Assembly (NCBI RefSeq): GCF_003046625.1 | Contig: NZ_QAAD01000016.1 | Coordinates: 31,294-95,293 of the forward strand | Length of the DNA: 64,000 nucleotides | Origin: Mangrovibacterium marinum | Lineage (GTDB): Bacteria > Bacteroidota > Bacteroidia > Bacteroidales > Prolixibacteraceae | Direction: 5' to 3' | Part shown: one piece after another, positions 62,066 to 64,000 of the stretch | How the letters are laid out: every line of letters begins with the position of its first letter | Numbering within the stretch: position 1 is the first letter of the stretch | Notes under the pieces: generated by a model | Told to the model about the DNA's origin: nothing | What the model saw: the letters and a program-made list of their open reading frames with translations, nothing else | Database searches by the model: none | Made by a program: the position numbers and the translations under genes

Positions 62066-63616
62066 ATGAAATTAATGAAAGAGAAAATATGGGTTCTTGT
62101 CGCGCTGTTTGTCCAGTCGTTTTGCAGTTGGGGGCAATCTCACGATAGCCTGATTGGGCGTCAACTATTCGTTGACAGCAATAATATTGAAAGTACCAAT
62201 TTGGGAAGGCACTATCATGTACCGGATTATTATCATTTAAACCCGGTATTAAAGGCCGATAAGGAATGGGAATTGAATCGTGATGGAGATCCATATGGCG
62301 CTCCGTTTAGCGGCGGAGTGTGGTACGACGAAACTGCCGGCAAATTTAAGATGTGGTATTCTGCCGGAGGAGGGAAGGAATTGGGCTTGGTGACCTGTTA
62401 TGCCGAGTCAAAAGATGGGAAGCATTGGGCGAAGCCTAAATTGGATATTGTACCCGGCACGAATATAATCGACACATCCGAGCATGATTGTGTGTCAGTT
62501 CTCCTTGATAAATTTGAAAAAGATGCAACGAAACGATATAAAATGTTTCTTGTTGAGTTTAATAACAGGCGCTCTGTTAGCATGCGGTTGAAGTATTCTG
62601 CTGACGGCATACATTGGGGCAATCCCGTCGCTATGTCAGGGGAGTTATATGACCGATGTGCCGCCTATTACGACCCGTTTCGGGAGGAGTATGTGTTGTC
62701 GCTGAAAACCTTAAATGGCAAATACCGGCGCTCACGTAATTACCTTTCGGGTAAAGATCCGGAACTTCTGGTAAGTCTTGCCCATCGGACTTTTGACTTG
62801 AATACGGATAAATTTATCCGGTATTGGTTTCATGCAGATGAGAATGATCCCAAGCATCCCCAATTCCCCGAAATCAGGCCGCAAATATATAATCATGAGG
62901 CAATCGCTTATGAAGGACTCATGTTAGGGTATTTCACAATCTGGCAAGGCCCCGAAAATAATGTTTGTGATAGCTTGAAGATTCAGAAAAGAAATGAAGT
63001 GTTGATTGGCTGGAGCCGAAATGGATTTGATTGGAATCGGGAAGACAAATCGCCGTTCTTAGCAGTGAGTAAAGATGAAAATGCATGGAATGCAGGAAAT
63101 GTTCAATCAACAAATGGTAATCCCCTTATCGTTGGCGATTCTCTCTACTTCTATGTAAGCGGGCGTTATAATAATCCAGTATGGGATTCCAATTTCTCAA
63201 CAGGTTTGGCGACTCTCCGAAGGGATGGATTTGTGTCCATGCATGCCAATGAGCAGGAATGCTATTTAGAAACCAGACTATTAAAAATCGAAAAGGACAA
63301 CTTATTTCTGAATGCAGAAATTAAAGACCAGCTGGTTGTTGAAATCCTTGATAAGGAAAAGAATCCCATAGCTGGTTTTACCAAAAGTGATTGTATTACC
63401 ACGAAAGAATTGGACTCAACGAGATTCAGGATAAAGTGGAAAAATAACGAGAATTTATTTCAGTTACGGGACCAGTATTGTTCGATAAGATTCTTTGTAA
63501 CAAACGGAGATATTTATTCATACTGGTTGTCTGATAGCGAAACGGGGGAAAGTGGAGGATACACTGCAGGCGGAGGTCCTGGACTGAATCCTAACGGAAC
63601 AGATTCAAAATTTTAA
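62066..63616 (+). CDS. Exported beta-propeller-like protein, GRQLFVD family, paralogue 3
   Basis: 516 residues from ATG at 62066; 62075 is also possible and 62027 less so. The signal (VLVALFVQSFCSWGQS) could be cut as a lipoprotein at Cys or as a type I signal after GQS. It starts directly with IGRQLFVDSNNIESTNLGRH and lacks the linker and the first 50-70 residues of the others. Shared blocks are NPVLKADKEWE, GVWYDETAGKFKMWYSAG, LVTCYAESKDGKHWAKP, KATKRYKMF-like DATKRYKMF, HPQFPEIRPQIYNHEAIAYE and STGLATLRRDGFVSM, and the tail GYTAGGGPGLNPNGTD. It is separated from the first two by the PKD/PQQ gene. Confidence 0.85.
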   Translation: MKLMKEKIWVLVALFVQSFCSWGQSHDSLIGRQLFVDSNNIESTNLGRHYHVPDYYHLNPVLKADKEWELNRDGDPYGAPFSGGVWYDETAGKFKMWYSAGGGKELGLVTCYAESKDGKHWAKPKLDIVPGTNIIDTSEHDCVSVLLDKFEKDATKRYKMFLVEFNNRRSVSMRLKYSADGIHWGNPVAMSGELYDRCAAYYDPFREEYVLSLKTLNGKYRRSRNYLSGKDPELLVSLAHRTFDLNTDKFIRYWFHADENDPKHPQFPEIRPQIYNHEAIAYEGLMLGYFTIWQGPENNVCDSLKIQKRNEVLIGWSRNGFDWNREDKSPFLAVSKDENAWNAGNVQSTNGNPLIVGDSLYFYVSGRYNNPVWDSNFSTGLATLRRDGFVSMHANEQECYLETRLLKIEKDNLFLNAEIKDQLVVEILDKEKNPIAGFTKSDCITTKELDSTRFRIKWKNNENLFQLRDQYCSIRFFVTNGDIYSYWLSDSETGESGGYTAGGGPGLNPNGTDSKF

Positions 63617-63637
63617 CCGAATTTAAAATAAATAACA

Positions 63638-64000
63638 ATGATTAATAAAATTGAAGGGCTGGTTGCAGCTCCATTTTCACCGATGAAAGAAAACGGTGAA
63701 CTGAACGTATCCGCAATTCCTGCTTATTACAACTTTCTGAAGAAAAACGGCGTTGCTGGCGCTTTTATCAATGGAAGTACCGGCGAAGGGGTTTCACAAA
63801 CCAATGCCGAACGGAAATTGCAAGCTGAAGTGTGGGCCGAGCAAATAAAAAAAGATGATTCACCCATGAAGCTGATCAACCTGGTTGGTGGCACTTCTTA
63901 CCAAGAGTGTATCGATCTGGCTTTGCATTCGCAATCGATCGGGGTGGACGCTATCGCCATTTTGGCTCCCTTCTACTTTAAGCCGGGCACTGCCAAAGCA
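63638..64000 (+). CDS. N-acetylneuraminate lyase-type aldolase, 3' end missing
   Basis: 121 codons before the window ends. Starts MINKIEGLVAAPFSPMKENG and shows the family's GAFINGSTGEGVSQTNAERK loop, which binds the carboxylate of the 2-keto substrate, then LINLVGGTSYQECIDLALHS. This is the DHDPS/NanA superfamily of class I aldolases; the Schiff-base lysine and the substrate-selecting residues lie beyond the window. The closest resemblance is to Bacteroidota sialic acid lyases. It begins 22 bases after paralogue 3, so it is in the same locus. The substrate (sialic acid or another 2-keto-3-deoxy sugar acid) is inferred. Confidence 0.85.
   Translation, partial: MINKIEGLVAAPFSPMKENGELNVSAIPAYYNFLKKNGVAGAFINGSTGEGVSQTNAERKLQAEVWAEQIKKDDSPMKLINLVGGTSYQECIDLALHSQSIGVDAIAILAPFYFKPGTAKA

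Overview
The window reads as chromosomal DNA of a free-living, probably marine or sediment, saccharolytic Bacteroidota, most like the Prolixibacteraceae/Marinilabiliales. The family name is an inference from gene content. Supporting signs are a SusC/SusD locus driven by an ECF sigma/FecR pair, a Nudix-type arabinose regulator, the families DUF4301, DUF6249, DUF6266 and DUF3127, many promoters of the Bacteroidota type (TTG, about 19 bases, TAnnTTTG), and start codons without strong Shine-Dalgarno sequences. No insertion sequence, prophage, CRISPR array or rRNA operon is visible.

Region 1 (1-19.7 kb) is a catabolic block for monosaccharides. It opens with the end of a hexuronate locus (KDPG aldolase, ExuT-type transporter). 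After a MDP-1-like HAD phosphatase and a long-chain acyl-CoA ligase comes a galactose locus: galM diverges from a GntR-family regulator, followed by galT, galK and a glucose/galactose MFS transporter. An exact 17-bp operator candidate lies in inverted orientation on each side of the regulator gene. Next come a second FucP-like transporter and a complete L-arabinose operon: Nudix-type AraR, araA, a sodium/solute symporter, araD and araB. AraR is preceded by a perfect 9-5-9 palindrome.

Region 2 (19.7-49 kb) is housekeeping. It holds a calcineurin-like phosphatase whose start codon lies in the araB terminator, three identical tRNA-Asp genes behind one strong promoter, an ECF sigma factor with a small membrane protein, two FKBP-type prolyl isomerases, mnmD, a YrdC/Sua5 protein, TrkH-TrkA potassium uptake, a ComEC-like channel, def-ruvX, pyruvate phosphate dikinase, and a six-gene haem operon (hemA-C-D-B-L-E) covering glutamyl-tRNA to coproporphyrinogen III. 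A phosphosulfolactate synthase homologue, a TPR protein, a DUF4301 protein and a radical SAM protein follow. Intergenic DNA here carries a 41-bp tandem repeat, a dispersed repeat in two copies, and a candidate small RNA.

Region 3 (49-64 kb) is a polysaccharide utilisation locus, more A/T-rich than the rest by eye. ECF sigma and FecR precede a SusC with an N-terminal STN domain, which fits trans-envelope signalling. SusD, two exported beta-propeller-like proteins, a PKD plus PQQ-like propeller lipoprotein, a third protein of the same propeller family, and the start of an N-acetylneuraminate-lyase-type aldolase follow. The three propeller paralogues (about 520-570 residues, shared GRQLFVD entry motif and a shared glycine-rich C-terminal tail) are the most promising uncharacterised system here. 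Their pairing with a sialate-type lyase suggests, without proving, that the locus handles a glycan containing a 2-keto acid sugar.
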